A stretch of 37,252 nt of DNA from Schwartzia sp. (in: firmicutes) (GTDB lineage: Bacteria; Bacillota; Negativicutes; Selenomonadales; Selenomonadaceae), in the NCBI GenBank assembly GCA_017480545.1, contig JAFVAI010000049.1, positions 1-37,252 on the forward strand. The letters are read 5' to 3'. Each line of letters starts with the position of its first letter. The first letter of the stretch is position 1. The notes under the pieces were generated by a model. The model saw only the letters and a list, made by a program, of their open reading frames with translations. It was not told where the DNA came from and did no database searches. This document shows positions 8,110 through 15,620 of this stretch, piece by piece. The translations under genes were made by a program, and so were the position numbers.

Positions 8110-8155
8110 GACGGGCATTGAGGAGTTACGTATACTCCCCGATGCCCGTCGTCTT
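8110..8155 (+). terminator. Bidirectional terminator between convergent genes
   Basis: GACGGGC pairs with GCCCGTC and the stem continues through ATTGAGGAGT and ACTCCCCGAT with G-U pairs. The plus side ends in GTCTTTT; the minus side in CCTTTTGC. It can serve both the acetyltransferase stub and the DASS transporter gene. It closely resembles the hairpin at 7265. Confidence 0.75.
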
Positions 8156-9571
8156 TTACCAAAGCCCGATCATTTTCCACCACATACTGCCGATGCCGAG
8201 CCAAATCACAAGATTGACCGTCGTCATGATGAAGCCGATTTTCCACCATTCGCCCTGCGTGACGAAACCTTCGCCATAGAGAATCGGAGCGGGGCCGCCG
8301 CCGTAATGCGTCAGCGACATCATGAAATTCGAGACCGCGCCGAAGGCGAGCGCCGCGAGAAGCGGCGGCGTGCCGACAGAGACGGCGACCGCAAGGAAAG
8401 CCGCGTACATTGCGCCGATATGTGCCGAGAGGCTTGCGAAGGCATAATGGGAATAAACATAGATAACGATGAGCAGCATAAACGCCGTAAGCCAAGACAT
8501 GCCAGCTGCTTGAATCGCTGTGCCCGCCATGTCAGCGACCGTCTTGATAAAGCCGGAGGAGGAGAGAGCACCGGCCAACGACATCAGAGCGCCCATCCAG
8601 AACATCGTGTTCCACGCGCCCTTTTCCGAAAGCACGTCGTCCCATGTCAGGACGCTGGTCAGGACAAGCACTGAAACGGCGAGCATACCGACGACGGTCG
8701 CGCCGATTTTCGTCAGCTCGGAGGTCGCCCAAAGCGCCAACGCACCGACGAAGACCACGGCGACGATTTTTTCCATTCGCGTCATGGGCCCCATTTTTTC
8801 AAGCTCGTCCACGGCCATCTTCTTCGCCGTCGGCATATCCTTGATTTCTGGTGGATAGATTTTGTAAAGAAGGAACGGAACGATAATCAGCGAAATGACG
8901 CCGGGAACGAGGGCGGCCATCGCCCAGGAGCCCCAAGTAATCTGGACGCCGATTGCCTTTTCCGCAAGCTCCACGCAGAGGGGATTGCCCGCCATCGCTG
9001 TCATGAACATCGCGCAAGTGATGGCGTTCGCCTGATATTCAAGCTGCATGATGTACGCGCCGAATTTTCGTCGCGTTTCTCCCGGCTCGGAGCCAAGCGC
9101 CGTGGAAAGGCTGCGTATGATCGGGTAGAGGATGCCGCCCGCCCGGGCCGTGGAGGAGGGCGTCGCCGGGGCGATGACGAGGTCGGACAGCGTAATCGCG
9201 TAGCCCAGCGTCAGAGAGGATTTGCCGATGGCTTTGATGATGAGGAACGCGATGCGGCGGCCGAGGCCGCTTTTGATGAAGCCGCGCGCCAAAAGAAACG
9301 CGCAGATGATGAGCCAAATCGTGCCATTCCCAAAGCCGGAGATGGCAACCTTGACAGTGATGACCTTCGTGAGTGCCGCGACGGTGATGCCGACGAAGGC
9401 TACTGCGCCGATGGGCATGGGCGACAGTATGAAACCGACGATGGTGGCGGCGAAGATGGCGAACAGGTGCCACGCCTCCGGCTTGACGCCCTCGGGGATG
9501 ACCGGACAGAACCACAATAGGACACCGATGAGCACCGTGATGGCCAGATCCCTTTTTTGCGTTGCGTTCAT
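8156..9571 (-). CDS. DASS-family dicarboxylate transporter (CitT-like)
   Basis: This 471-residue protein has about 12 hydrophobic segments and belongs to the divalent anion:sodium symporter (DASS) family, in the CitT/2-oxoglutarate-malate translocator branch. The substrate-site motif PSSTARAGG is at 138-146 (family form SNTARSGG). The second repeat has HYGGGPAPILYGEGFV near the C-terminus, and the end WWKIGFIMTTVNLVIWLGIG is typical. Members move C4 or C5 di- and tricarboxylates, by Na+ symport or by exchange with succinate or fumarate. It lies 72 bases downstream of a lyase of the fumarase/aspartase superfamily, so it probably imports that enzyme's substrate or exports a dicarboxylate. Exact substrate unknown. 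Confidence 0.88.
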   Translation of the reverse strand: MNATQKRDLAITVLIGVLLWFCPVIPEGVKPEAWHLFAIFAATIVGFILSPMPIGAVAFVGITVAALTKVITVKVAISGFGNGTIWLIICAFLLARGFIKSGLGRRIAFLIIKAIGKSSLTLGYAITLSDLVIAPATPSSTARAGGILYPIIRSLSTALGSEPGETRRKFGAYIMQLEYQANAITCAMFMTAMAGNPLCVELAEKAIGVQITWGSWAMAALVPGVISLIIVPFLLYKIYPPEIKDMPTAKKMAVDELEKMGPMTRMEKIVAVVFVGALALWATSELTKIGATVVGMLAVSVLVLTSVLTWDDVLSEKGAWNTMFWMGALMSLAGALSSSGFIKTVADMAGTAIQAAGMSWLTAFMLLIVIYVYSHYAFASLSAHIGAMYAAFLAVAVSVGTPPLLAALAFGAVSNFMMSLTHYGGGPAPILYGEGFVTQGEWWKIGFIMTTVNLVIWLGIGSMWWKMIGLW

Positions 9572-9596
9572 GGGAATCTCCTTCCTTTTTTTGGGA

Positions 9597-9625
9597 GACC
9601 GGGCAGCGAATCGGGCTGCCCGGTC
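9597..9625 (-). other. Hairpin between lyase and transporter genes
   Basis: A perfect 11-bp stem, GACCGGGCAGC with its complement, has a 7-base loop in the 72-bp gap between the two minus-strand genes. No T-run follows on the minus strand. It could reduce read-through or protect the upstream mRNA and so set the expression ratio of enzyme to transporter. Confidence 0.55.
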
Positions 9626-9643
9626 GTTTTCCCTGCAGGCTTT

Positions 9644-10993
9644 TTATTTCTCGCCGTACTTTTCCAATACGCGATCGGCAAAGACAGGCGAGAGGCCAAC
9701 GTATGCTTTCGGATCGAGCATAGCGTCCACTTCTGCTTCCTTGAATGCCTCGACGACTTCTTTAGTCTTCATCAGTACGTCCTTGAGCGGGATTTCCTTT
9801 TCGTATGCCTCCATGCAGCTGTTGTAGACGACCTCGTGGGCAGTCATACGACCGAGGCGTGGCGCGAGGTGCATCATAACGCACTCGCTCATCATCAGCC
9901 CTTTCTGCGCGAAGAGATTACGCTCCATATGCTGCTCATAGACAATCATGTTCTCGAAGATGTTTTTCGACTTCGCCAATGCTGCCGCCATCAAGTGGCA
10001 GGCGCGGGGGATTCCCTCCCACTCGGAAAGGAAGCAGCCCCAGTCGCGCTCGTTCTCGCTGATCATGCTCTCGACGATGGCGGGAGCGATGCTGCGGACG
10101 TTGCGGAGGAGCGCCAGCACGTTTTCCAGCACCGCCGGGTTCCGCTTGTGCGGCATCGTGGAGGAACCGACCTTGCCCGTGAAGAAAGGTTCTTCCAGTT
10201 CGAGGATTTCCGTCCGCTGAAGCGTGAGGATTTCGTGGTTGATGCGTCCCAGCGTCCCTGCGATGAGAGCAAGCACCGTGGCGAACTCCGCCTGGCTGTC
10301 CCGTGCGACATGCCACGCGATGACGGGAACGCCAAGACCGAGGATTTCCATTGTGCGCTTCTGCACTTCGAGACCCTTTTCCGGCATCGTGGCCAGCGTC
10401 CCAACCGCGCCCGCCAGTTCGCCGACGAATACGCGCTTTGCCATTTCCTCCATGCGCTCGATGTCGCGCCCAAGCTCGTCCGCCCAGACGGCGACCTTGT
10501 AACCGAATGTGATGGGGATTGCGTGGACGACGTGGGTGCGTCCCGCCATCGGCAGGTCTTTGTACTTCTTCGCAAGTTTCAGAAGATGCTTTTGGCAGAT
10601 TTTGAGATCGCGGAGGATAACTTTGTAGGCGTCACGTTGCAGGAGAACCAGCCCCGTGTCCACGATGTCCTGGCTCGTCGCTCCCCAGTGAACGAACTCG
10701 CCCGCGTTGTCCGGCAGCACCGCCTTGAACGCTTTGAGCAGCGGCACGATGGTGATGGAGCTTTTGTAATACTCGCCGATGGAAGCGATGTCGAGGAGAT
10801 CGGCCTTGGCGTATTCGTTGATGACATCGGCCTTTTCCTTCGGGATGACCCCGAGCTCGCCCTGCGCCTTCGCGAGTGCCGCCTCAGTGTCGAGCCACTT
10901 CTGCGCCCAGCTCTTGTCGCTGAAAATTTCCCTCATTTCGTCGGTGCTGAACATGGAACCGTGGATTTGGCTGTCAATGGCTGTCGATGGCAT
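9644..10993 (-). CDS. Adenylosuccinate lyase-family enzyme
   Basis: This 449-residue protein belongs to the fumarase/aspartase superfamily, closest to adenylosuccinate lyase and 3-carboxymuconate cycloisomerase. The superfamily signature GSSTMPHKRNP lies at 276-286 on the flexible catalytic loop, and HWGATSQDIVDTG carries the substrate-binding TSQD motif. These enzymes remove a group beta to a carboxylate, usually releasing fumarate. Its place next to a dicarboxylate transporter and a divergent LysR regulator, away from purine genes, suggests a catabolic C-N lyase rather than the purine enzyme PurB. The start ATG has AAGGGGG about 10 bases upstream. The substrate cannot be told from sequence. 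Confidence 0.8.
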   Translation of the reverse strand: MPSTAIDSQIHGSMFSTDEMREIFSDKSWAQKWLDTEAALAKAQGELGVIPKEKADVINEYAKADLLDIASIGEYYKSSITIVPLLKAFKAVLPDNAGEFVHWGATSQDIVDTGLVLLQRDAYKVILRDLKICQKHLLKLAKKYKDLPMAGRTHVVHAIPITFGYKVAVWADELGRDIERMEEMAKRVFVGELAGAVGTLATMPEKGLEVQKRTMEILGLGVPVIAWHVARDSQAEFATVLALIAGTLGRINHEILTLQRTEILELEEPFFTGKVGSSTMPHKRNPAVLENVLALLRNVRSIAPAIVESMISENERDWGCFLSEWEGIPRACHLMAAALAKSKNIFENMIVYEQHMERNLFAQKGLMMSECVMMHLAPRLGRMTAHEVVYNSCMEAYEKEIPLKDVLMKTKEVVEAFKEAEVDAMLDPKAYVGLSPVFADRVLEKYGEK

Positions 10994-11080
10994 AATGTAA
11001 AACCCCCTTCATTTTTCCTTTTTATTCGGCTGTGGCTTTCTTCTTGTGTAAATCATAACAGCGGAAAATGGAAAAGTGAA

Positions 11081-11095
11081 ATACCGGGAGCTTAT
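11081..11095. promoter_or_regulatory. Candidate LysR-type regulator binding site
   Basis: ATAC, seven bases and TTAT form a T-N11-A inverted repeat, close to the ATAC-N7-GTAT consensus of many LysR regulators. It lies 88 bases upstream of the lyase start and 206 bases upstream of the LysR start. The rest of the 307-bp intergenic region is AT-rich and otherwise holds only a perfect palindrome ATGATATCAT at 11219-11228 and the LysR promoter. Confidence 0.4.
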
Positions 11096-11259
11096 CATAA
11101 AATAGCATCGGCCTTGGCAACGGAGGACGCATTTTCCCAAAACCGCGAAAAACGGTGGATTGTCGTATCACACTGTTTCGGGCAAACGAGAGTTTGCTCC
11201 TTGGTGAAAGAAAATCTTATGATATCATTTGATTTTCTTATTCGATCCCGACGGAAAAA

Positions 11260-11268
11260 TGGTACAAT
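11260..11268 (+). promoter_or_regulatory. Extended -10 promoter of the LysR gene
   Basis: TGGTACAAT fits the extended -10 form TGnTATAAT with one mismatch, 32 bases before the TTG start. No clear -35 is seen. The palindrome ATGATATCAT just upstream could be an autoregulatory site. Confidence 0.45.
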
Positions 11269-11300
11269 AAAAAAGGAAGAACACGGAGGGAGGTCGCCCC

Positions 11301-12179
11301 TTGGAAATCAAGCAACTGGAATACTTCCTCGCGGTCAGCGAGACGAAGAGCTTTACCCGCGCCGCCGAGTTGCTTTACGTTTCCCAGCCCTCGGTGACGA
11401 ACACAATCCGCGCGCTGGAAACGGAGCTCGGCATACAGCTTTTTGAGCGGAGCCAGAAACAGGCCGCGCTGACAAGCGAAGGCCGGATATTCCACAACCA
11501 TGTGGAGCTTTTAATGAAAGGCATTTCCCACACATTGGACGAGATACAGGCCATACGTAATCTGAGCGGCGGCGTCATGTCGTTAGGGATGTCCCCGATG
11601 GCGTGTGTGCCTGCGAGCTTCTCACTGATCCGGGAATTTCTGGACGAATATCCGGAAATTCGGCTCCAGATTACGGAAAACTCCCCGCAGGAGCTTCAGC
11701 GGCTTTTGATGGAAGGGAAGCTGGATGCCGCCATGCTCGTCGGTGGCGAGACGATACCGGCATTGGAATATCTGTCCGTTGAGTTGCTGGAGATGGTCGT
11801 CTGTTTTGCCCGCCGTCATCCGCTGCGGAGGCATAACGCTTTACGGCTTGAAGATTTGAAAGGCGAAACATGGATTTTGCCGAGCGCGGAGAGAGCGTCC
11901 CTGCTTCCTGTTGAAGCGGCGTTTTCGGCAGGCGAGTCGAAAACGAAACGGATTGACGCTGAAGAGATGCAGACAATCAAAGGTCTTGTGGCGGCAGGCT
12001 GCGGCGTTTCCGTCTTGCCGGAAACACTCTGCGAGGGAGACGATAGCTTGTCCTCTGCGGTGCTGGAACCGCCGCTCCAGCTTCCGCTGGTGATCGTCTA
12101 CAAGGCGAATCGCCATCAGTCGCATGCCGCAGAGGCTTTTCTTGCACTTGCACGGAAAGGAGGGGATTGCCATGCGTGA
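11301..12179 (+). CDS. LysR-family transcriptional regulator
   Basis: This 292-residue protein has the N-terminal winged helix-turn-helix of LysR regulators (MEIKQLEYFLAVSETKSFTRAAELLYVSQPSVTNTI is spread over residues 1-36) and a periplasmic-binding-like effector domain (about 90-290). The start is a TTG seven bases after GGAGGGAGG; no better ATG exists. It is divergent from the lyase-transporter pair, the classic arrangement for a LysR regulator that activates the neighbouring operon in response to its substrate. Its last 8 bases overlap the start of the next gene, so that product is probably made together with the regulator. Confidence 0.9.
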   Translation: MEIKQLEYFLAVSETKSFTRAAELLYVSQPSVTNTIRALETELGIQLFERSQKQAALTSEGRIFHNHVELLMKGISHTLDEIQAIRNLSGGVMSLGMSPMACVPASFSLIREFLDEYPEIRLQITENSPQELQRLLMEGKLDAAMLVGGETIPALEYLSVELLEMVVCFARRHPLRRHNALRLEDLKGETWILPSAERASLLPVEAAFSAGESKTKRIDAEEMQTIKGLVAAGCGVSVLPETLCEGDDSLSSAVLEPPLQLPLVIVYKANRHQSHAAEAFLALARKGGDCHA

Positions 12180-13020
12180 ATTGAAGCTCACCGCCGTCGG
12201 CAGCAGCCGACTGATCGCGGACGAAATTAAGGAAATCACGGAAGCCTTTTTGGGCGTGGAGTTTCCCGTTGCAACAAGCACCGTCGATGAGATTTCGGAG
12301 GCTCGCCCTGATACGTTCTATATTTGTGCATCAACCCAGCGGGAGGTTTTATCCCGTGTGATTCCCAGGGACAGCCTTTTCGTATTTGAACTCCATCCGA
12401 CGACGTTGTTCTTTTTGGCTATCGCGAAAATTCCTGCAGGAACGGATGTCTATGTTTTCAACAACCTTCGTCCGTATATCGAGCTTTTGTCGAAAGAATG
12501 CGGGGAACTCGGAATCAATATGCTGCAATTTCATCCGATTCCTTATGCGGAAATGCCGGATGCCGAAGTCCGGGAACGCCTGCGCAAGGCCCGTTATATC
12601 ATCGGCGTGGACTGTATGGTAGGGGAAAAGGTTTTACTTTCCGAAACGTACCGCCCGGAACTGCGCCCTGACGTCAAAATCATCGCGGGAAAACGCGCCG
12701 CCTCTATCGCTTCGGCCAGCCGCCTGCTTGAAGGTATTGTCTCATTTTACTGCGAGGCGCTGACGGAAGCGAATAGCGCTGCGGAAACGGCTAAAGCACA
12801 GGAAAAGACGCAAAGCCTCCCGCAGGAAGCGGCACATCTTCTTGATTTGCTGAAGGACGCCTCGACGCGTATCGTCACAAGTCAAATCGGTGGAGCGACC
12901 TTCGCTTTATCAGAACCATTTGTTGTGGAAGAATCGGCAGATTCGGGAGAGAAAACGTTTCAAGGACAGGTTGACGCCTTGCGATATTTACAGAAAAAGT
13001 TACGCCTGCTAAGCGCGTGA
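12172..13020 (+). CDS. Unknown protein, possible sensor domain related to PrpR-N
   Basis: This 282-residue soluble protein starts at an ATG inside the end of the LysR gene, with AAGGAGGGG about 6 bases upstream. Residues 1-165 alternate strands and helices in a Rossmann-like way. They include VYVFNNLRPYIELLSKECGE, followed by LQFHPIPYAEM and ARYIIGVDCMVGEKVLL. This layout recalls the N-terminal sensory domain of some sigma-54 activators (PrpR-N type), but there is no AAA+ or DNA-binding domain here. The C-terminal part (about 190-282) is helical and Ala/Glu-rich. Translational coupling to LysR suggests an accessory sensor or enzyme of the same pathway. The resemblance is weak and the function unknown. 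Confidence 0.55.
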   Translation: MRELKLTAVGSSRLIADEIKEITEAFLGVEFPVATSTVDEISEARPDTFYICASTQREVLSRVIPRDSLFVFELHPTTLFFLAIAKIPAGTDVYVFNNLRPYIELLSKECGELGINMLQFHPIPYAEMPDAEVRERLRKARYIIGVDCMVGEKVLLSETYRPELRPDVKIIAGKRAASIASASRLLEGIVSFYCEALTEANSAAETAKAQEKTQSLPQEAAHLLDLLKDASTRIVTSQIGGATFALSEPFVVEESADSGEKTFQGQVDALRYLQKKLRLLSA

Positions 13021-13049
13021 GGCAATCAATAATAGGTAAACAGTAAAAC

Positions 13050-13098
13050 AAGGGCTTCGAACAGATGGAAATACCGTCTGCCCGAAGCCCTTATTTTG
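13050..13098. terminator. Bidirectional terminator
   Basis: AAGGGCTTCG and CGAAGCCCTT form a perfect 10-bp outer stem, with an inner stem CAGATGG/CCGTCTG around AAAT. T-rich tracts flank both sides. It serves the LysR-linked gene on plus and the small secreted-protein gene on minus. Confidence 0.8.
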
Positions 13099-13125
13099 TT
13101 ACATAAATCTTTGATGAATTACTTT

Positions 13126-13337
13126 TCAACCTTCGTTGTCCCAGCAATACCCGCCGCCATATCCGCCGCGTTCGCCGCGATCCCCGTGGTGGTATCCCCC
13201 GCCGCAGTGCGCGTAATTCGTTTCGATGCGGGGAACATTGTCTTGGAAATTGCCCTGCCCCGGTGTCGCCGCCAATGCCGTCCCCGTGGTCGCAACCGTC
13301 ATCGCTGCCAATGCCATCGCCATAATCGTCTTTTCAT
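13126..13337 (-). CDS. Small secreted Gly/His-rich protein, apparent frameshift at start
   Basis: The frame encodes a short signal peptide (TIMAMALAAMTVATTGTALA, cut likely after ALA) and a mature peptide of about 47 residues rich in Gly, His and Tyr (CGGGYHHGDRGERGGYGGGYCWDNEG). The ATG with the ideal AGGAGG site 8 bases upstream, at 13337, reads ATGAAAAGACG. That puts it out of frame with the signal peptide and into a stop after 12 codons. One extra A would give MKKTIMAMAL, a normal signal-peptide start. So either a base was lost in the A-run, or translation starts at an internal ATG without the basic n-region. The His-rich mature part could bind metal; this is speculation. Confidence 0.55.
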
Positions 13338-13623
13338 TTGAATCATCCTCCTGAAATTTTGTTTTGCTCATTTCGATGATTGAAGTATAACGGGCCCATG
13401 TGTCAAAAATGTGTCGGGATGAAAATTCTTTCACGTGATTTTCGTATTTTTTCTGTCCCCATTTCTATTAGTGATTAGGAGGGGGATGTGACCAGAAAAA
13501 TATTGTTCGAGTCACGCCCCTAGTGGATGAGGAAAGCATCCTTCAATTTCGTTGGACCACTTTGGCGTTTTTTGTCCAGTGGAATAGTGAAAGCCATTTT
13601 TCTTGGAAAGGATTTGAACCGCT

Positions 13624-13914
13624 ATGCTCAATGCCGTAACCAAAAACAAACTGTCGCTTGTCCCTGCAGTCGAAAAGCCTGCCGAGATTATCCCGATGAA
13701 GTCGACGAAGGCGGAGCCGCCTGCCGCTGTTCCGATTCCCGAAAAGTATTTACTGACCATCAAAGAGGCCTCGGCGTACTTCAATCTCGGGGTGAAACAG
13801 CTTCGCAAACTTGCGGAGGAGAACATGACCGGTTTTTCCATTCGTAACGGGAGCCGTTATCTGATCATACGTCCCAAGTTCGAGAAATTTCTCGAAGACA
13901 CGTCATCCATCTGA
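13624..13914 (+). CDS. xis: Tn916-type excisionase
   Basis: This 96-residue protein has a low-complexity N-terminal 40 residues and a C-terminal winged-helix domain of the Tn916 excisionase type: YLLTIKEASAYFNLGVKQLRKLAEEN, spread over about 42-67, then FSIRNGSRYLIIRPKFEKFL. Excisionase bends DNA at the element ends and steers the integrase toward excision. The 40-residue N-terminal extension is longer than in Tn916 Xis. The ribosome site is weak (AAAGGA about 12 bases upstream). A short hairpin ACGGAA/TTCCGT lies at its stop. The 189 bp upstream hold an imperfect GTGAC/GTCAC hairpin (13482-13520) but no recognisable gene. Confidence 0.75.
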   Translation: MLNAVTKNKLSLVPAVEKPAEIIPMKSTKAEPPAAVPIPEKYLLTIKEASAYFNLGVKQLRKLAEENMTGFSIRNGSRYLIIRPKFEKFLEDTSSI

Positions 13915-14005
13915 CGGAAAAGATTCCGTTTGTTTGCCGAAAGTAGTTGACTTGTCCGCGGTGTGGAGTGATAGATAACCTACCAAATCACAAGGAGGGA
14001 TGCGC

Positions 14006-14233
14006 ATGAGAAAGGCGCTGCTGGAGCAGAAGAACCTTCTCAACCCGGAAGAAGCCATCCGGCACTTCGGACTCAGCCAGCGGAAATTCTATCGGTGGCT
14101 CAAAGAGCCGCACAGTTTTGTGGCATTCTACGGGAAACGGAAACTGATCCTTCGGACGGAGATCGAGCAGTATTTCCGTCAACATCCCGAGGAAAAGGAG
14201 GCGCTGGAGCGTGGCAGAAGGAAAAAGGCGTGA
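14006..14233 (+). CDS. Second excisionase-like DNA-binding protein
   Basis: This 75-residue basic protein has a MerR/Xis-like winged helix: LLNPEEAIRHFGLSQRKFYRWLKE, spread over about 10-33, then a wing (FVAFYGKRKLILRTEIEQYF). The start at 14006 has AAGGAGGG at good distance; an ATG at 14000 is too close to that site. Its end overlaps the integrase start by 23 bases, so the two are translationally coupled. Two different excisionase-like genes in front of one integrase is unusual. It may be the true directionality factor, a helix-turn-helix repressor of int, or an accessory DNA-bending protein. Confidence 0.65.
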   Translation: MRKALLEQKNLLNPEEAIRHFGLSQRKFYRWLKEPHSFVAFYGKRKLILRTEIEQYFRQHPEEKEALERGRRKKA

Positions 14234-15488
14234 CGCCAAGCATCGGGTGCTCCGACGCGGCGAATCCATACGGCAGGACGGGAAATACCAATTCAAGTAC
14301 CACGTTGACGGCAAGCCTCGATTCGTCTACAGTTGGCGGTTAGAACCTACGGACAAGCTCCCCGCAGGAAAGAAGCCATGCCTTTCGCTTCGGGAACTGG
14401 AAAAGCAAATCGGTTACGACTTGGAGAGCCGACTCAATCCGTTGGGCGGGAACATGACCGTTGCGGAACTGGTGGAACGGTATGTCAGTACGAAGACAGG
14501 CGTTCGGGCAAACACGGCGCAGGGCTACAAATTCGTCAAGCGAATCCTGGAAAAGACGGATTTCAGCGGCAGGAAGATCGCCGACATCCGCACATCGGAT
14601 GCAAAAATCTATCTCATCAAGCTGCAGGAGAGCGGAAGGCGGTACAGTACCATCCGGACCGTGCGCGGTGTCCTGCGTCCGGCTTTTCAAATGGCGGTGG
14701 ACGATGACACCCTCAGAAAGAACCCTTTTGATTTCCAATTGGCAACAGTCATAGTCAACGACAGCGTCACAAGAGAAGCCATCACGCGGGACCAGATGCG
14801 GAAGTTCCTCAAATTTATCCACGACGACAATGTTTACTGCAAATATTACGAGGTCGTGTATATTCTGTTTCACACGGGGATGCGGATTTCTGAATTCTGC
14901 GGCCTGACCATAAATGACATCGACCTTAAGAATCGTGTGGTGAACATCGACCATCAGATTCAACGCGCTTCGGATATGCGGCTCATCATACAGCCGACGA
15001 AAACGAATGCGGGAACGAGACGGCTTCCCATCACCGAGGATGTGGCGGCCTGCTTCCAAACCATAATAGAGGATCGGGAAACACCAAACGTGGAACGCAT
15101 GGTTGATGGCTACAGCGGATTCCTGTTCGTGGACAAAGAAGGACTCCCCTTAGTGGCGATGCACTGGGAGCATCGCTTCAAGCATATGGTAAACCGATAC
15201 AACGAGATTTTCCGGCTTCAGCTCCCCAGCATCACCCCTCACGTTTGCCGCCACACCTATTGCAGCAACATGGCGAAGTCCGGCGTGAACCCGAAGACGC
15301 TCCAATATCTGATGGGGCACAGTGAGATTGGCGTGACAATGAACACCTATACGCATCTCGGATTGGAGGACGCGACGGAAGAGCTTCGGAAAATGGAAGA
15401 AGAAAGGGCGCGGGAGGAAATATTCAAAGGAAAGCAACGGCAGCAAGAAACAAGGCTCTCGCCACGTATGTTGCGGGTGGTTCAATAA
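14211..15488 (+). CDS. int: Tn916-like tyrosine integrase
   Basis: This 425-residue tyrosine recombinase closely follows the Tn916 integrase plan. The N-terminal arm-binding domain has RRGESIRQDGKYQFKY and FVYSWRL. A SAM-like core-binding domain spans about 85-180, with DDDTLRKNPFDFQL just after it. The catalytic domain carries Arg225 (TGMRISEF), Lys (PTKTNAGTRRLP), His344-x-x-Arg347 (HVCRH), His370 (MGHSE) and nucleophile Tyr380 (NTYTHL), so it looks active. The start is a GTG preceded by GGAG. It is 20 residues longer than typical at the C-terminus. It should cut and rejoin the element's ends, but no conjugation or cargo genes are seen near it. Confidence 0.92.
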   Translation: MAEGKRRDAKHRVLRRGESIRQDGKYQFKYHVDGKPRFVYSWRLEPTDKLPAGKKPCLSLRELEKQIGYDLESRLNPLGGNMTVAELVERYVSTKTGVRANTAQGYKFVKRILEKTDFSGRKIADIRTSDAKIYLIKLQESGRRYSTIRTVRGVLRPAFQMAVDDDTLRKNPFDFQLATVIVNDSVTREAITRDQMRKFLKFIHDDNVYCKYYEVVYILFHTGMRISEFCGLTINDIDLKNRVVNIDHQIQRASDMRLIIQPTKTNAGTRRLPITEDVAACFQTIIEDRETPNVERMVDGYSGFLFVDKEGLPLVAMHWEHRFKHMVNRYNEIFRLQLPSITPHVCRHTYCSNMAKSGVNPKTLQYLMGHSEIGVTMNTYTHLGLEDATEELRKMEEERAREEIFKGKQRQQETRLSPRMLRVVQ

Positions 15489-15493
15489 CAAAT

Positions 15494-15528
15494 AAAGGCA
15501 GGTTTCCTTTCGGGGAGCCTGCCTTTTT
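15494..15528 (+). terminator. Terminator after the integrase
   Basis: AAAGGCAGG pairs with CCTGCCTTT; the stem extends with wobble pairs around a TTTC loop and is followed by T residues. It ends the xis-int operon. Confidence 0.8.
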
Positions 15529-15620
15529 GTCGCTCTCATTTCTTCTTCATGATTGTCCGCTACCATAAAAAGACGAAAAAAGTGTTTATTTGTCATCGCC
15601 ATTTTGAGGGGCTTGTCCGA

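Noticed and set aside
9557..11446. A 629-codon plus-strand frame opposite the lyase gene
   Set aside because: It is antisense to a clear superfamily member, rich in Arg, His, Asp and Val, and runs into the LysR gene.
13476..13522. A GTTCGAGTC sequence near an inverted repeat, suggesting a tRNA T-arm
   Set aside because: The flanking bases do not pair as a T-stem, and no acceptor stem, D-arm or anticodon arm can be drawn.
1..15488. The prophage and the integrase at 14211 as one element
   Set aside because: About 6 kb of ordinary metabolic and regulatory genes lies between them, and the integrase is of Tn916 type, transcribed outward with its own excisionases. The prophage integrase is more likely outside the window.
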